Below, piece after piece: positions 10,265-18,586 of a stretch of DNA of 22,701 bases. The position numbers were made by a program, and so were the translations under genes. The notes beneath the pieces were generated by a model. The model worked only from the letters and a program-made list of their open reading frames with translations. It was not told the DNA's origin and did not search any database. Source of the stretch: Rebecca billardiae RCC1528 (Eukaryota; Haptophyta); the NCBI GenBank assembly GCA_965240325.2, contig CBDEKP020000003.1, forward strand, positions 1 to 22,701. The letters run 5' to 3'. The first letter of the stretch is position 1; each line of letters opens with the position of its first letter.

Positions 10265-11090
10265 GTGTGGCGAGCAGCGCGCGCATTCATCCCGCCCGGC
10301 CTCATGAAATTGCACCCGTGCTGCTTCTGGGTCGCCTGCGGCTTCCGGCGCTGGGCGCACAGTGGAGCGGAGTGTGAGGGGGCGGTGCGCTGCCGTCCAT
10401 CGTGCGCGCTCTTCGCTCGTCACCACCCTCTGCCTCGCTCGAGCGAGGCGCGCGCTCCGCGCATTCTGCCTCGCTCGTGCGCCAGCGCGCTATTATCCTG
10501 GGGATGACGCGTGCATCCGTGCTGCTTCGGCGTCCTCCTGCACCGTCCGGCGGCCGAGCGCACAGCGGGGCGACGCGGGAGGTGCCGGTGCAGGGGCGTC
10601 CGTCGCGGTCACTCAGCGCTCATCGCCATCTGCTTCGCTCGAGCGAGAGCGCCCTCAGCGCATTCATCACGCCCGGCCTCATGCAATTGCACCAGTGCTG
10701 CTTCGGGGTCCCCTGCGGCTTCCGGCGCTGGGCGCACAGCGGAGCGGAGCGCGAGGGAGCGGTGCGCTGCCGCCCGTCGTGCGCGCTCCTAGCTCACCAC
10801 CCTCTGCTTCGCTCGAACGAGCCGCGCGCTCCGCGCCTTCTGCTTCGCTCGAGCTCGAGCGCGCTTGTATCCTGGGGATGACGACGAGTGCATCAGTGCT
10901 ACTCCTCCTGCAGCGTCCGGCGGCTGAGCGCGCAGCGGGGCGCCGCGGGAGGTGCCGGTGCGCGGGCGTCCGTCGCGGTCACTCAGCGCTCATCGCCGTC
11001 TGCTTCGCTCGCGCGAGAGCGCACTCATCATCACCTTCCGCCACCTCGCTCGAGCTGTGGATGGAGCGCGCTTCGGCGGGGCGGGCAGTG
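10265..11090 (+). repeat. GC-rich tandem repeat, ~377 bp made of two ~190-bp halves
   Basis: CTCATGAAATTGCACC at 10301 returns as CTCATGCAATTGCACC at 10678, a period of 377. Each unit contains two related halves, marked by CCGTGCTGCTTC-like strings near 10317, 10517, 10695, 10897 and 11097. Other shared landmarks are ATCCTGGGGATGAC and CGTCGCGGTCACTCAGCGCTCATCG-like stretches (10601 and 10970). A 308-codon open frame crosses the region but starts at GTG, follows the repeat and has no recognisable domain, so it is not called as a gene. Confidence 0.75.
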
Positions 11091-11230
11091 GCCACATCCA
11101 TGCTGCTACTTCTACGTCCTTCGGCAGCGCGCGAAGGCGGGGCGCATATCGATACGGACCAAGCCGCTCGCACGCGGCATGCTCGTGTCACGCACGCCGC
11201 CGCCGCTCGCCGCCGCTCGCCTGAACCCGC

Positions 11231-11410
11231 ACTCGCGCGGCTGCGTGTCAGCCTGCGCCCAACTTCTCCGAGCGTCACATGCGCGTAACTTTGCTCCTTA
11301 CATGCGCGTGTCTTTGCGCCTCACTGCGCCTAACCTCTCCGCGCATCACATGCGCCTAACTTTGCGCCTTACATGTGCGTAACTTCGCGTGTCACTTGCG
11401 CCTAACGGTC
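11231..11410. repeat. 23-25 bp minisatellite
   Basis: About seven to eight imperfect tandem units resemble CATGCGCCTAACTTTGCG, each followed by CCTTA or a variant. The clearest are at about 11278, 11301, 11324, 11349, 11372 and 11395. The array ends within a few bases of the stop codon of the minus-strand gene that follows, so it would form the start of that gene's 3' untranslated region. Confidence 0.8.
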
Positions 11411-11416
11411 ACTGAG

Positions 11417-12571
11417 TCACGGCTGTGGCTCCGAGGCGCTGGCACGAGAGCGCTTCTGCGACGAGCGGGGAGGCACTGTGGCCACCTGCTGCCGAAGCGC
11501 GGTGACGATGAAGGTGGCCGATAGGCTCAGCCTCACCGCACCGGACGGGTACGGAGGGAGCACACCATGCTCGACCTTCGAGCCCTCGAAGGTGGAGCAT
11601 ACCCCGTGGCCTCGAACACAGCACATCCGGTGCGGGTTGAGGTCGAGCTCAGCAGAGTCGCTCTCGCGCGGTGGCGGCGCATCCTTCGCAGGCTGCGCCT
11701 CGCCATGCGGGTAGCGCATTGGCTTCCGCGGCGCGAAAGCGAGCCAGAGCTCGGCTCGGTCTACGAAGCAGCTCCCCGAGCACCATCCGACGACAGCTGT
11801 CACCTGCCGGTCGTCCGGCCCCTGACCTGGGAGCGCCGTGTCAGTGTGGCTGAGCCCGGCACCTGCCTCAGCCAGCTTGTCCGGGCAGCATGCGTACAGG
11901 TTGACGGTGATGAAGCGCAGCTGCGCTTCGCACTGGGTGCCGCCACTGCTCGCGTGCTCCTCCGCGCAGCGCGCCATGTCCTCGAGAATTCGGCCCAGCG
12001 GGCTGCCGCCACGCGGTGCTGTGAAGTCGGAGGCGGCGGTAATGAGCGACGCGTGCGTCGTGGTGTCGTCGTGCTTGTCACGCGTCGGCACGAGGCCCAC
12101 CGCAGCGAGCGCGGCATACGCCTGCGCGTACGTGTGCAGCTCACCGCCTGGCTCGAGCGCCTGGAGGCTCTGCCATCGAACCTTGAGGACACCTCGGAGC
12201 CGAACAGAGTGAGCCACACGCTCGGCCGCGCCGCGTGTGCGCACCAATCGCATGTCGCGCACACGCAGCCCTCGCTCCGTCCGGTTGTTCGCGAGCTTGG
12301 CGCTCCACACCCGCCCAAGCCCCTCGCCCGACTCGATGCTGTCGGCGAGCTTCGCCTCCAAGCGCGCGCCGCACGCGCCTGCCGCGCCGACCGCTGCTCC
12401 TAGCGCTATCGCGACCCTGATGCCACCTTCGCGGCCGGCTTTCGCGCAGTGGGTGCGAGCTCCTTTGTACGCGAGACGCACTGGCTTCAGCAACTCGGCA
12501 ACGCGTCGGTCAGGCCCGGGGCGCATCTCCTCTCCCCCGCCGCTGCGCGGTGGGGCCCCTCTCGGTTGCAT
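11417..12571 (-). CDS. 2OG-Fe(II)-oxygenase-like (double-stranded beta-helix) protein
   Basis: The product is 384 residues. The start chosen is the first ATG after an in-frame TGA at 12644-12646; the stop is TGA at 11417-11419. The C-terminal half has the signature of the 2-oxoglutarate/Fe(II) dioxygenase fold. A strand reading FITVNLY leads to an HTD triad at residues 242-244 (the HxD iron ligands). A distal histidine follows at 335 (VEHGV), then RLSLSATF with Arg347 and Ser349 in the place of the R-x-S/T that holds 2-oxoglutarate. The NLY...GLSHTD spacing recalls AlkB-type and related enzymes, but I cannot assign a subfamily or substrate. Residues 1-215 show no known domain. Possible substrates include nucleic acid or protein side chains; this is inference. 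The gene is single-exon as read. An additional 5' exon is possible because a GTGAGT lies at 12724-12719 on this strand. Confidence 0.62.
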   Translation of the reverse strand: MQPRGAPPRSGGGEEMRPGPDRRVAELLKPVRLAYKGARTHCAKAGREGGIRVAIALGAAVGAAGACGARLEAKLADSIESGEGLGRVWSAKLANNRTERGLRVRDMRLVRTRGAAERVAHSVRLRGVLKVRWQSLQALEPGGELHTYAQAYAALAAVGLVPTRDKHDDTTTHASLITAASDFTAPRGGSPLGRILEDMARCAEEHASSGGTQCEAQLRFITVNLYACCPDKLAEAGAGLSHTDTALPGQGPDDRQVTAVVGWCSGSCFVDRAELWLAFAPRKPMRYPHGEAQPAKDAPPPRESDSAELDLNPHRMCCVRGHGVCSTFEGSKVEHGVLPPYPSGAVRLSLSATFIVTALRQQVATVPPRSSQKRSRASASEPQP

Positions 12572-12768
12572 ATGAAGCCTCTCCTCCTCTTCGCCCGCTC
12601 CCGCTGTCAAGGGCCGTATTGCCCACTCCGCGTTTCGTCGCGCTCAACGATTCACGAAAGGGCTCGACCCGATACCCCCACTGGTGAAAGCCGGCGATGA
12701 GCGGATCACAATTCACGTACTCACCACTACTCGTTCGTCGAAGAGCTCATGCTCAACGGTACGTACAA

Positions 12769-12823
12769 GTACAGTTTACTCAAGAGGATAAGAGACGCAC
12801 ACCGCTCATGATCAGGCAGGCGA
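12769..12823 (+). repeat. Dispersed motif copy 1
   Basis: It contains GTACAGTTTACT (12769-12780), GAGACGCACACCGCTCA (12792-12808) and TCAGGCAGGCGA (12812-12823). The same blocks recur at 14711-14756, and the latter half recurs at 12864-12889. The sequence is interrupted by a few bases relative to the other copies. Confidence 0.7.
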
Positions 12824-12863
12824 TCGAGATTGACGCTCGCCAACTGTTGACTTATCAAAAACA

Positions 12864-12889
12864 GAGATGCACACAGCTCAGACAGGCGA
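12864..12889 (+). repeat. Dispersed motif copy 2
   Basis: These 26 bp differ from copy 3 at two positions (GAGATGCACACAGCTCAGAC where copy 3 has GAGACGCACACAGCTCAGGC). The GTACAGTTTACT block is absent upstream. Confidence 0.7.
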
Positions 12890-14710
12890 TATAATAATCA
12901 TCAAAGGCCGCTCGGGTCCCGTCAATCCACTTGTAATAAGAATACCATACTCCGTCACCACTATGATTCTGACTGATGCAACTGAGTACGGTCGTCTGTC
13001 CCGCAACGTCGGGGCCCCGGAGCGCTGCAGATTCACGATCATTCTGGTATATTCCGGTACTCTCACTCGTCCGCTCTGTCCCGAAACAGCCGTCGGAGGT
13101 GGCCGTTTTCGCCCGATTTTTGTGTTCCGGGCCCGAGAGTCCGGGTGCGAGAGTGCACGCAATCGGAAGGACGCGGACGGCGGCGCGCGAGAGCACCTTG
13201 CTGCTAGACGCCTCGATGTAGGTTGCGGTTTTCGACGGCGGTACCCGCGGGGCGTTCTGCGGGCTCGAGTGCGCCCGCACACGATATCTCCACACGGTAC
13301 AGCCCCCCTCTTCTCTGTCGCACGCGTTGGAGACAGCACGTGCGCCCCCACGGGCGCCGTCGGACGGCGACCGATTCTCTGACCGACCCAGACCCATCCT
13401 GCCCGAGCGGGGGACTGCATCCAAGCTCGGCCTGGCGCCTAGCCTGCTCGGACGATGACCCATGGCCCACGCTCTGCTGCCGACCGCGAAGCCGGCCGAG
13501 CCGCGGCGTCGGTTTGTCGGCCTGGCCCCGCCGCAGACGATCGTTGCCTGAACTATGACTCGGCGCGTGACTGGCGCAGCCTCCGGCGGCGGCCCGCCGC
13601 TTGAGCGCATCGCCCAGCACTCGCTGAGTGATTGTCGCTAGGCATCTTGCTCGTGTACATCACCGCCACCTCCGGCGAGGCGAGGCGAGCCATCCGTTCA
13701 GATTCACGCGGCTCGTCATCGGACCGTCCGCGCGCTCGCGTCAAGGTGCAGTGTCGCTCGTGCCGGCGCGGGAGGCGCGCGCAGGCGCGACATGGGTCTG
13801 GATGCCTCCCGCCCCGCCCCCCCCCCCATCAACACCCGTCTCGAGCATGTCCTGCTCATGCCATCGATCAATTGAGTCGAGTGGTGGGTTCACTTGCTTC
13901 GTGGCCGCACGGGTCGCCGCGCAGCATCGGCCTCCGCATACAAGCGTTCTGCCGCGCGGGGTTGGGGCGTCGGCTCGGGACCGCCTGTAAGCCCCAGCAC
14001 CGCATGCGTGCGCGCTGCGCTCTTGCTATCAGCGATCGCTCGGGACGCACCTGCGTCCGCACACGCAAGCGCAACGGGTGAGTGCTGACTCACGCGTTGT
14101 CGTTGTCAGGTCGCGCAGCCAGCCTGGGTCCGGTGCGACCTCAGGCGTAGCTCGCTCGACGCACGTGCGTCCAGCCGCTGCCACTGCCACTGCCTTGCCT
14201 GCGCTGGCTACCGACCCCGCCCCGCCCCCCCATCATACCTGTCTCAAGCCATCCCAGCTCTTGCGGCGGTTGCGTCGCCTTTCGGCGGTAGGCGGTGTCG
14301 CGCGCTTCCTGATCTCGCCCCGAGATCGCTTGCTCGAACCAAGGGAACCAATCAACCGAACCACAGTATTAATATTATTGCGTGGCCTTTATTCATCGGC
14401 GGGTTGGCGACATACCGACGCCCGACGGTGATGAGTAGTGTGCGTGCATATCATTGTGAAGATGCGTCTGATTTCTCAAACTCGAGCACACCTATGTGGT
14501 GATTGGGTGATCGGAGCTGGGTGAACATCCGTGATTTATTCAGCGCCGCTCGTGGGCAATACCACGCTCGTGTTCATTGCGACCTCCTTCTATGATAAAG
14601 TACTCCGATGCGGGAATCTTTCAAGAGGTCCAGCACCTTGAGCCCGAGATCGTCAATCACCCAATAATCCGGACTTACCATACTCACTGTGTCGTGCAAT
14701 CCTAGAATGA

Positions 14711-14756
14711 GTACAGTTTACTAAGAATAGGAGACGCACACAGCTCAGGCAGGCGA
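14711..14756 (+). repeat. Dispersed motif copy 3
   Basis: It holds GTACAGTTTACT (14711-14722) and the 26-bp block beginning GAGACGCACACAGCTCAGGC (14731-14756). It lies about 80 bp before the ATG of the zinc-finger gene, whereas copy 1 lies about 200 bp upstream of the divergent oxygenase gene, so the motif sits near the 5' side of both genes. Confidence 0.7.
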
Positions 14757-14836
14757 GATTCAGTACCTGGTAGGAGCCACGTGCTCTGCCTTCAACCAGG
14801 GCCCAGGCGGGTCCGCGCCTCCGCGGGCGCCACACA

Positions 14837-15649
14837 ATGCTCACCGAGACGTCCTACAAGCCCGTGGTGTTTGCGGCGGAGCCCTCCTCCAAGTGCTGCT
14901 TATGCGGCGTGCACGCCAAGGATGCGTTCTCCCTGAGCGTTCACGTTGACATGCGCCATCGCTCCTACGTGTGCTGCTCGGTGCTGTTCCTCGGTCGCGC
15001 GGCATGGCTCGCGCACCAACGTGACGCACACCCGTCCGGGCGCGCGCCTCGCCAGCAGGCGCCCAGGGAGTACCGCCCTTCGGCCCCGCGTCGCGGGCCT
15101 GCGCCGCGCCCGACCCCACCGCTGGAGCTGGCGGCGCCCAGCAGCTCCATGCGTCTCGTCACCGTCCACGCGCCGTCGGTGCAGTGCGTCGCGCTCGGGT
15201 GGAAGCCAGAGAATGTCTATTGGTACGAGGCAGGGCTGGCCGACTCGGTGATCGCCATTCGCGCGGGCAGTGCATACGCGCATGCGCGCCTGCCCACGCA
15301 GGTGAGGCAGGCGCTCGACGGTGTCGCCGCCGAGCACGGGCTGCGGCTGGCGCAGCTCGGGGGCGCCGCTCCCGTCCAAGGCAGCATCGTGGCCGTTGGC
15401 GTCGTGGCCGGCGTGCATCGCGCCTCCAATGCGTGTGCGTACTTCCGATTCTCCGTCGTGTTCAAGCAGATCTACCTACTCACGCGGCCGGTGCGGCGCG
15501 TGCGCGTTTGCGCTCGCGGGCTGTCGACCGTGGATGAGCGCGACCGCCAGCGGATCATGGCTGCACTACACTCGGCGCGGGGCCCTCCAGTGCATCAGTT
15601 GGACGATGCCGCGCGGGTGGCCTTTGCACGTGCGGTGTGGCCCTGCTGA
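14837..15649 (+). CDS. C2H2 zinc-finger protein with possible PUA/ASCH-like domain
   Basis: The product is 270 residues. The ATG is the first after an in-frame TAG at 14771-14773. Residues 20-41 form a classical finger, Cys20-x2-Cys23-x12-His36-x4-His41. A second, degenerate finger follows: Cys47-x12-His60-x4-His65, with Tyr44 where the first cysteine should be (Cys46 is adjacent). A proline/arginine-rich linker spans about 66-105. The C-terminal part (about 107-250) looks like a compact alpha/beta domain. Its GWKPENVYWYEAG, QGSIVAVGVVAGVH and FKQIYLLTRPV segments have the order expected of ASCH/PUA-like nucleic-acid-binding domains (a W-K-P start, a G-x-I-V-G-V-V strand, then an aromatic strand and R-P). 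That assignment is tentative and rests on pattern only. The stop lies 37 bp before the fold-back element. A nucleic-acid-binding role is inferred. Confidence 0.6.
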   Translation: MLTETSYKPVVFAAEPSSKCCLCGVHAKDAFSLSVHVDMRHRSYVCCSVLFLGRAAWLAHQRDAHPSGRAPRQQAPREYRPSAPRRGPAPRPTPPLELAAPSSSMRLVTVHAPSVQCVALGWKPENVYWYEAGLADSVIAIRAGSAYAHARLPTQVRQALDGVAAEHGLRLAQLGGAAPVQGSIVAVGVVAGVHRASNACAYFRFSVVFKQIYLLTRPVRRVRVCARGLSTVDERDRQRIMAALHSARGPPVHQLDDAARVAFARAVWPC

Positions 15650-15686
15650 CCGCGAGCCAGGCTCCATCGATGCGGCCGCCGGCTCG

Positions 15687-15724
15687 TACCAGGTCGTTCC
15701 CCCTGCACTGGGAATCCGCGGTTT
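15687..15724 (+). repeat. Left terminal inverted repeat
   Basis: These 38 bp match 17586-17623 perfectly as the reverse complement. Key parts are TACCAGGTCGTTCCCC at the outer end and GGAATCCGCGGTTT at the inner end. The match stops sharply on both sides. Confidence 0.9.
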
Positions 15725-16001
15725 GGACATACGAGAAAAACAGCCGCAGGACGCACCCGTCGCTACCCGCGAATAAGATTTTCAGGTCTCGCGGGTGCGG
15801 ATGTGCGTCAATCGATGAGCTGGTCTCGCAATCCCAAAATTGAGCCGCAATGAGATAGATGGTGCAGGGAGCCCCCGGCCGGTGGCGGCTCGGCAGGCGA
15901 GGGCCGACCAAATCTTGACCTTTGCCCTCGGCGGCAGGGCGGGCAGGCGAAGGCGGCCGAGCGCCGTTGGCGGCCGGCGCGCCCGGGGCACGGCGCTGCG
16001 G

Positions 16002-16275
16002 GCGCGGATGTGCTCGCGGAGCCGGCTTGCGTGGACAGGCTGTTGCGGGAGAGTATATGGCGCCCTCCTGCGCCGCGCGTCTCGCGCCACGCCTCTTTTC
16101 GCCGCGGCTCAGGGCAGCGCGCACGCGCGCGCCGCCTCGGAGGCCAGGGCCGCACCGTGCCCGCGCCGCAGCCGCAACCGCGCGCGCGCCGTGCGCGGCG
16201 TGGTCGGGAAGGAACGGGGGGTGCTGCCGGGCGAGATGACGACATCATGTGCGCACGCCATGCCGCCCCGCGGCG
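16002..16275 (-). repeat. Inverted internal block of the fold-back element
   Basis: Its reverse complement is found twice further right. Landmarks here are GCGGAGCCGGC, GTTGCGGGAGAGTAT, CGCCACGCCTC, GTGGTCGGGAAGGAACGG and CATGTGCGCACGCCATGCCG. The blocks differ by scattered substitutions, so they are not recent copies of each other. Confidence 0.8.
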
Positions 16276-16503
16276 CCGCGAAAGGGCACGATAACGGATC
16301 CGCACAGCTGTTGACGAGTGCTGATTTCTTGTCGTGCCTGAAGCCAGACCTCGGAGCTCGAAGAAGATGATGAAAGTGCATCCGCGCGAGGAAAGCGTCG
16401 CACCCAGCACTTCTACACGACCACGTGGTGATGAACATTCATGTAAGAGTATCCCGCGTGCCCGCTTGGCACTGTTCTGTGTCTCAATGATCGTCCCGGC
16501 AAG

Positions 16504-17250
16504 GGTCACGACGGCGAGGCCGTGGCACACCATTCATAGTGTGACAACTCGAAGAGGCGTGCAAACGGACCAGCGACACGCTCGGCAAGGCGTGGCGGGG
16601 CGGCATGGCGTGCGCACATGATATCGCCATCTCGCCCGGCAGCCGTGCCCGTTCCTTCCCGACCACGCCGCGCACGGCGCGCACGCGGTCGGCTGCGGCG
16701 CAGGCAAGGCTGGCCTTGAGGCGACGCGCCGCGTGCGCGCTGCCCTGAGCCGAGGCGAAAGAGGCGTGGCGCAAGTCGCGCGGTGCAGGAGGGCGGCAGA
16801 TACTCTCCCACAACAGCCCGTCCACGCACGCCGGCTCCGCAAGCACATCCGCGCCCGCAGCGCCCTGGCCCGGGCGCGGCCCCCAGCGGTCACGACCGCC
16901 GCCGCGAGGCCGCGTGCACACCATTTGTGACAACTCGAAGAGGCGTGCAAATGGACCAGCGACACGCTCGGCAAGGCGTGGCGGGGCGGCATGGCGTGCG
17001 CACATGATATCGCCATCTCGCCCGGCAGCCGCGCCCGTTCCTTCCCGACCACGCCGCGCACGGCGCGCGCGCGGTCGGCTGCGGCGCAGGCCGAAGGCTG
17101 GCCCCGGAGGCGGCGCGCGCGTGCGCGCTGCCCTGAGCCGAGGCGAAAGAGGCGTGGCGCAAGTCGCGCGGCGCAGGAGGGCGGCAGATACTCTCCCGCA
17201 ACAGCCCGTCCACGCACGCCGGCTCCGCAAGCACATCCGCGCCCCCCAGC
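16504..17250 (+). repeat. Tandem ~386-bp duplication inside the fold-back element
   Basis: GTGACAACTCGAAGAGGCGT occurs at 16541 and again at 16927, 386 bp apart, and the following sequence (CGACACGCTCGGCAAGGCGT onward) stays alignable for over 300 bp. The second copy ends near 17250. Both copies face the single inverted block at 16002-16275. Confidence 0.85.
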
Positions 17251-17585
17251 GCCGGGCCAGCTGCATCGCACTCGCCGCCCGGCCGCAGGCGCAGGGGGCG
17301 GGTCAGAATCGGTGCTCCGCACCCGCGGGAGGGCTCCCGCCTCCGCGGTTGCACGCGAAGAACTCATTTCCAGCGCCTCGATTTCGTGAGCGGACTATCG
17401 CTGACGAGGCTGATTACTGCGTTCCACGGCTTTGCCGCGCTCGGGATTTGGGTTCTCTAATGGATGGATGTACTTTCGTCATTTTCAATTGGAAACCTCG
17501 ATTAGATCGTTCAAGTGGTCTGATAGAGCAAGCGGAAGAATAAATCTGCGTTGCTATGCCGCGGCCTCGTGCTCTGAATAGTGCG

Positions 17586-17623
17586 AAACCGCGGATTCCC
17601 AGTGCAGGGGGAACGACCTGGTA
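17586..17623 (-). repeat. Right terminal inverted repeat
   Basis: This is the perfect reverse complement of 15687-15724. Just outside, ACCTGGT (17616-17622) and ACCAGGT (17634-17640) make a further 7-bp dyad with an 11-bp spacer across the element edge. Confidence 0.9.
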
Positions 17624-17694
17624 ATACGGTGAACCAGGTATGACGACCGCGCAGCTTCTACCGTCGAGTCTGACTCTGGGGACCTGCTCGTGCG

Positions 17695-17790
17695 TATATC
17701 TATATATATATATACATTTAGTAGATCAAGATTAATTACATATATATGATATATTTCAAATATATATGATATATATATACATCATATGTG
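17695..17790. repeat. AT-rich island with TATA microsatellite
   Basis: About 95 bp are almost pure A/T, with a (TA)n run at 17696-17713 and two copies of the string CATATATATGATATAT or close variants around 17739-17783. The neighbours are GC-rich on both sides. Confidence 0.8.
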
Positions 17791-18251
17791 TCCTCCTGCC
17801 TGCATGAAGACAGCGACGCGACGCCATATTGTGATTGAGTATCCTGCAATTCGGAGTCACTCATCAATCACCCGGTTGGTAAGTTGCCACGCCGACTGAA
17901 GATGACCTTGGGTAGTATGATCTCCAGCGCCGGATAGTAGTGCGGACGGGACGGGAGCGGGTACTAGTATAAGTAGTAGTACTCAGAGGAATGAGCCCGA
18001 GTCGGTCAAGGGGCACTACTAGGTACAGTAACGCGCCTCGCGGCCTGCCATGCCCGTGCTAACTCAGCGTGCCCTCCCGCGCCGCCGCCGGACACTGCCG
18101 CTCGGCGCCGCGGTTGCGCGTCCGTATTTGAAGTTGATGGCCCGCCGCAGCCGTTCGATTCAACAACGATTAACGAGATTGTGAGCTGTACCTAAGCCAA
18201 GCAGCCTCCACGGGTCAGCAGCTGACTGTACAGTGATGAGACTTACTCCGT

Positions 18252-18292
18252 CAATATTGCATATATATAATACTATTATAATAAAAGCTGAG
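18252..18292. repeat. Second short AT-rich island
   Basis: A stretch of about 40 bp, including ATATATATAATACTATTATA, lies about 300 bp past the stop codon of the minus-strand protease gene. It might contribute to 3' end formation, but no canonical AATAAA is seen on the gene's strand. Confidence 0.55.
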
Positions 18293-18586
18293 ACTGAGTG
18301 GCGGCCGGCGTCACGCGATCCGGTTCGCGGGTTTCCGCGTTTTCGGGCACGTGCATCTGAATAGCGGACAATCCGGCTGCATCCGCGCTGGCTACGAGTC
18401 GTCAGCTCAGGCGTCACTGTGACTGTCGTCACTGAGTCGCCAACCGCCGGCGGGCGCCAAGAGCACGGGGGATCCCTCGATCGACTCGCACACGTCCACG
18501 CGGATGCCCCCGGGAGGTGCCCGGTGGCGGTGCCTGGCAGCGTGCCGCGCCGCCGTCGAGTACCCTCGTCACTGAGTCTGGACTCG

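Larger units (their letters stand above)
12572..14836. other. Gene-poor region with short dispersed repeats
   Basis: No coding region is recognised in these 2.3 kb. The longest ATG frame is on the minus strand at 12855-13610 (251 codons). A 171-codon plus-strand ATG frame (12867-13382) overlaps it, so at most one is real; neither has a recognisable domain. The region carries three copies of a short motif, listed separately, and two C-rich segments with related 3' neighbours (13806-13845 and 14211-14245; each has CCCCGCCCC then ATCA and GTCTC). A more AT-rich stretch lies at 14340-14720. Confidence 0.45.
15687..17623. mobile_element. Fold-back element with 38-bp terminal inverted repeats
   Basis: Perfect inverted repeats of 38 bp lie at 15687-15724 and 17586-17623. 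The outer ends begin TACCAGGTCG and the inner ends finish CGCGGTTT. Between them, a left internal block (about 16002-16275) is the reverse complement, at roughly 90 percent by eye, of two direct blocks (about 16590-16865 and 16967-17250). This is the layout of a non-autonomous fold-back or MITE-like DNA element. I found no target-site duplication and no transposase. Long open frames (for example minus-strand 16534-17367, 277 codons) are arginine/alanine-rich, track the repeats and carry no recognisable domain. Confidence 0.7.
17624..18586. other. Intergenic region with AT-rich islands
   Basis: No gene is recognised here. A 249-codon minus-strand frame (18160-18909) overlaps the protease gene in another frame and looks like a shadow. 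Two AT-rich islands stand out against the GC-rich surroundings and are listed separately. The region lies 3' of the protease gene. Confidence 0.5.

Noticed and set aside
10362-11288. 308-codon plus-strand frame
   Set aside because: It begins at GTG, follows the tandem repeat, and is of low-complexity Arg/Ala/Ser composition.
11279-11410. TTAGGC on the minus strand as an interstitial telomere repeat
   Set aside because: TTAGGC occurs only once per 23-25 bp unit of the minisatellite, not as tandem hexamers, and the true telomere here is TTAGGG.
12855-13610. 251-codon minus-strand ATG frame
   Set aside because: It overlaps a 171-codon plus-strand ATG frame, runs into a dispersed motif at its 3' end, and shows no recognisable domain; kept only as a note in the region entry.
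16534-17367. 277-codon minus-strand ATG frame in the fold-back element
   Set aside because: It is dictated by the two tandem repeat blocks, is Arg/Ala/Cys-rich and has no transposase motif.
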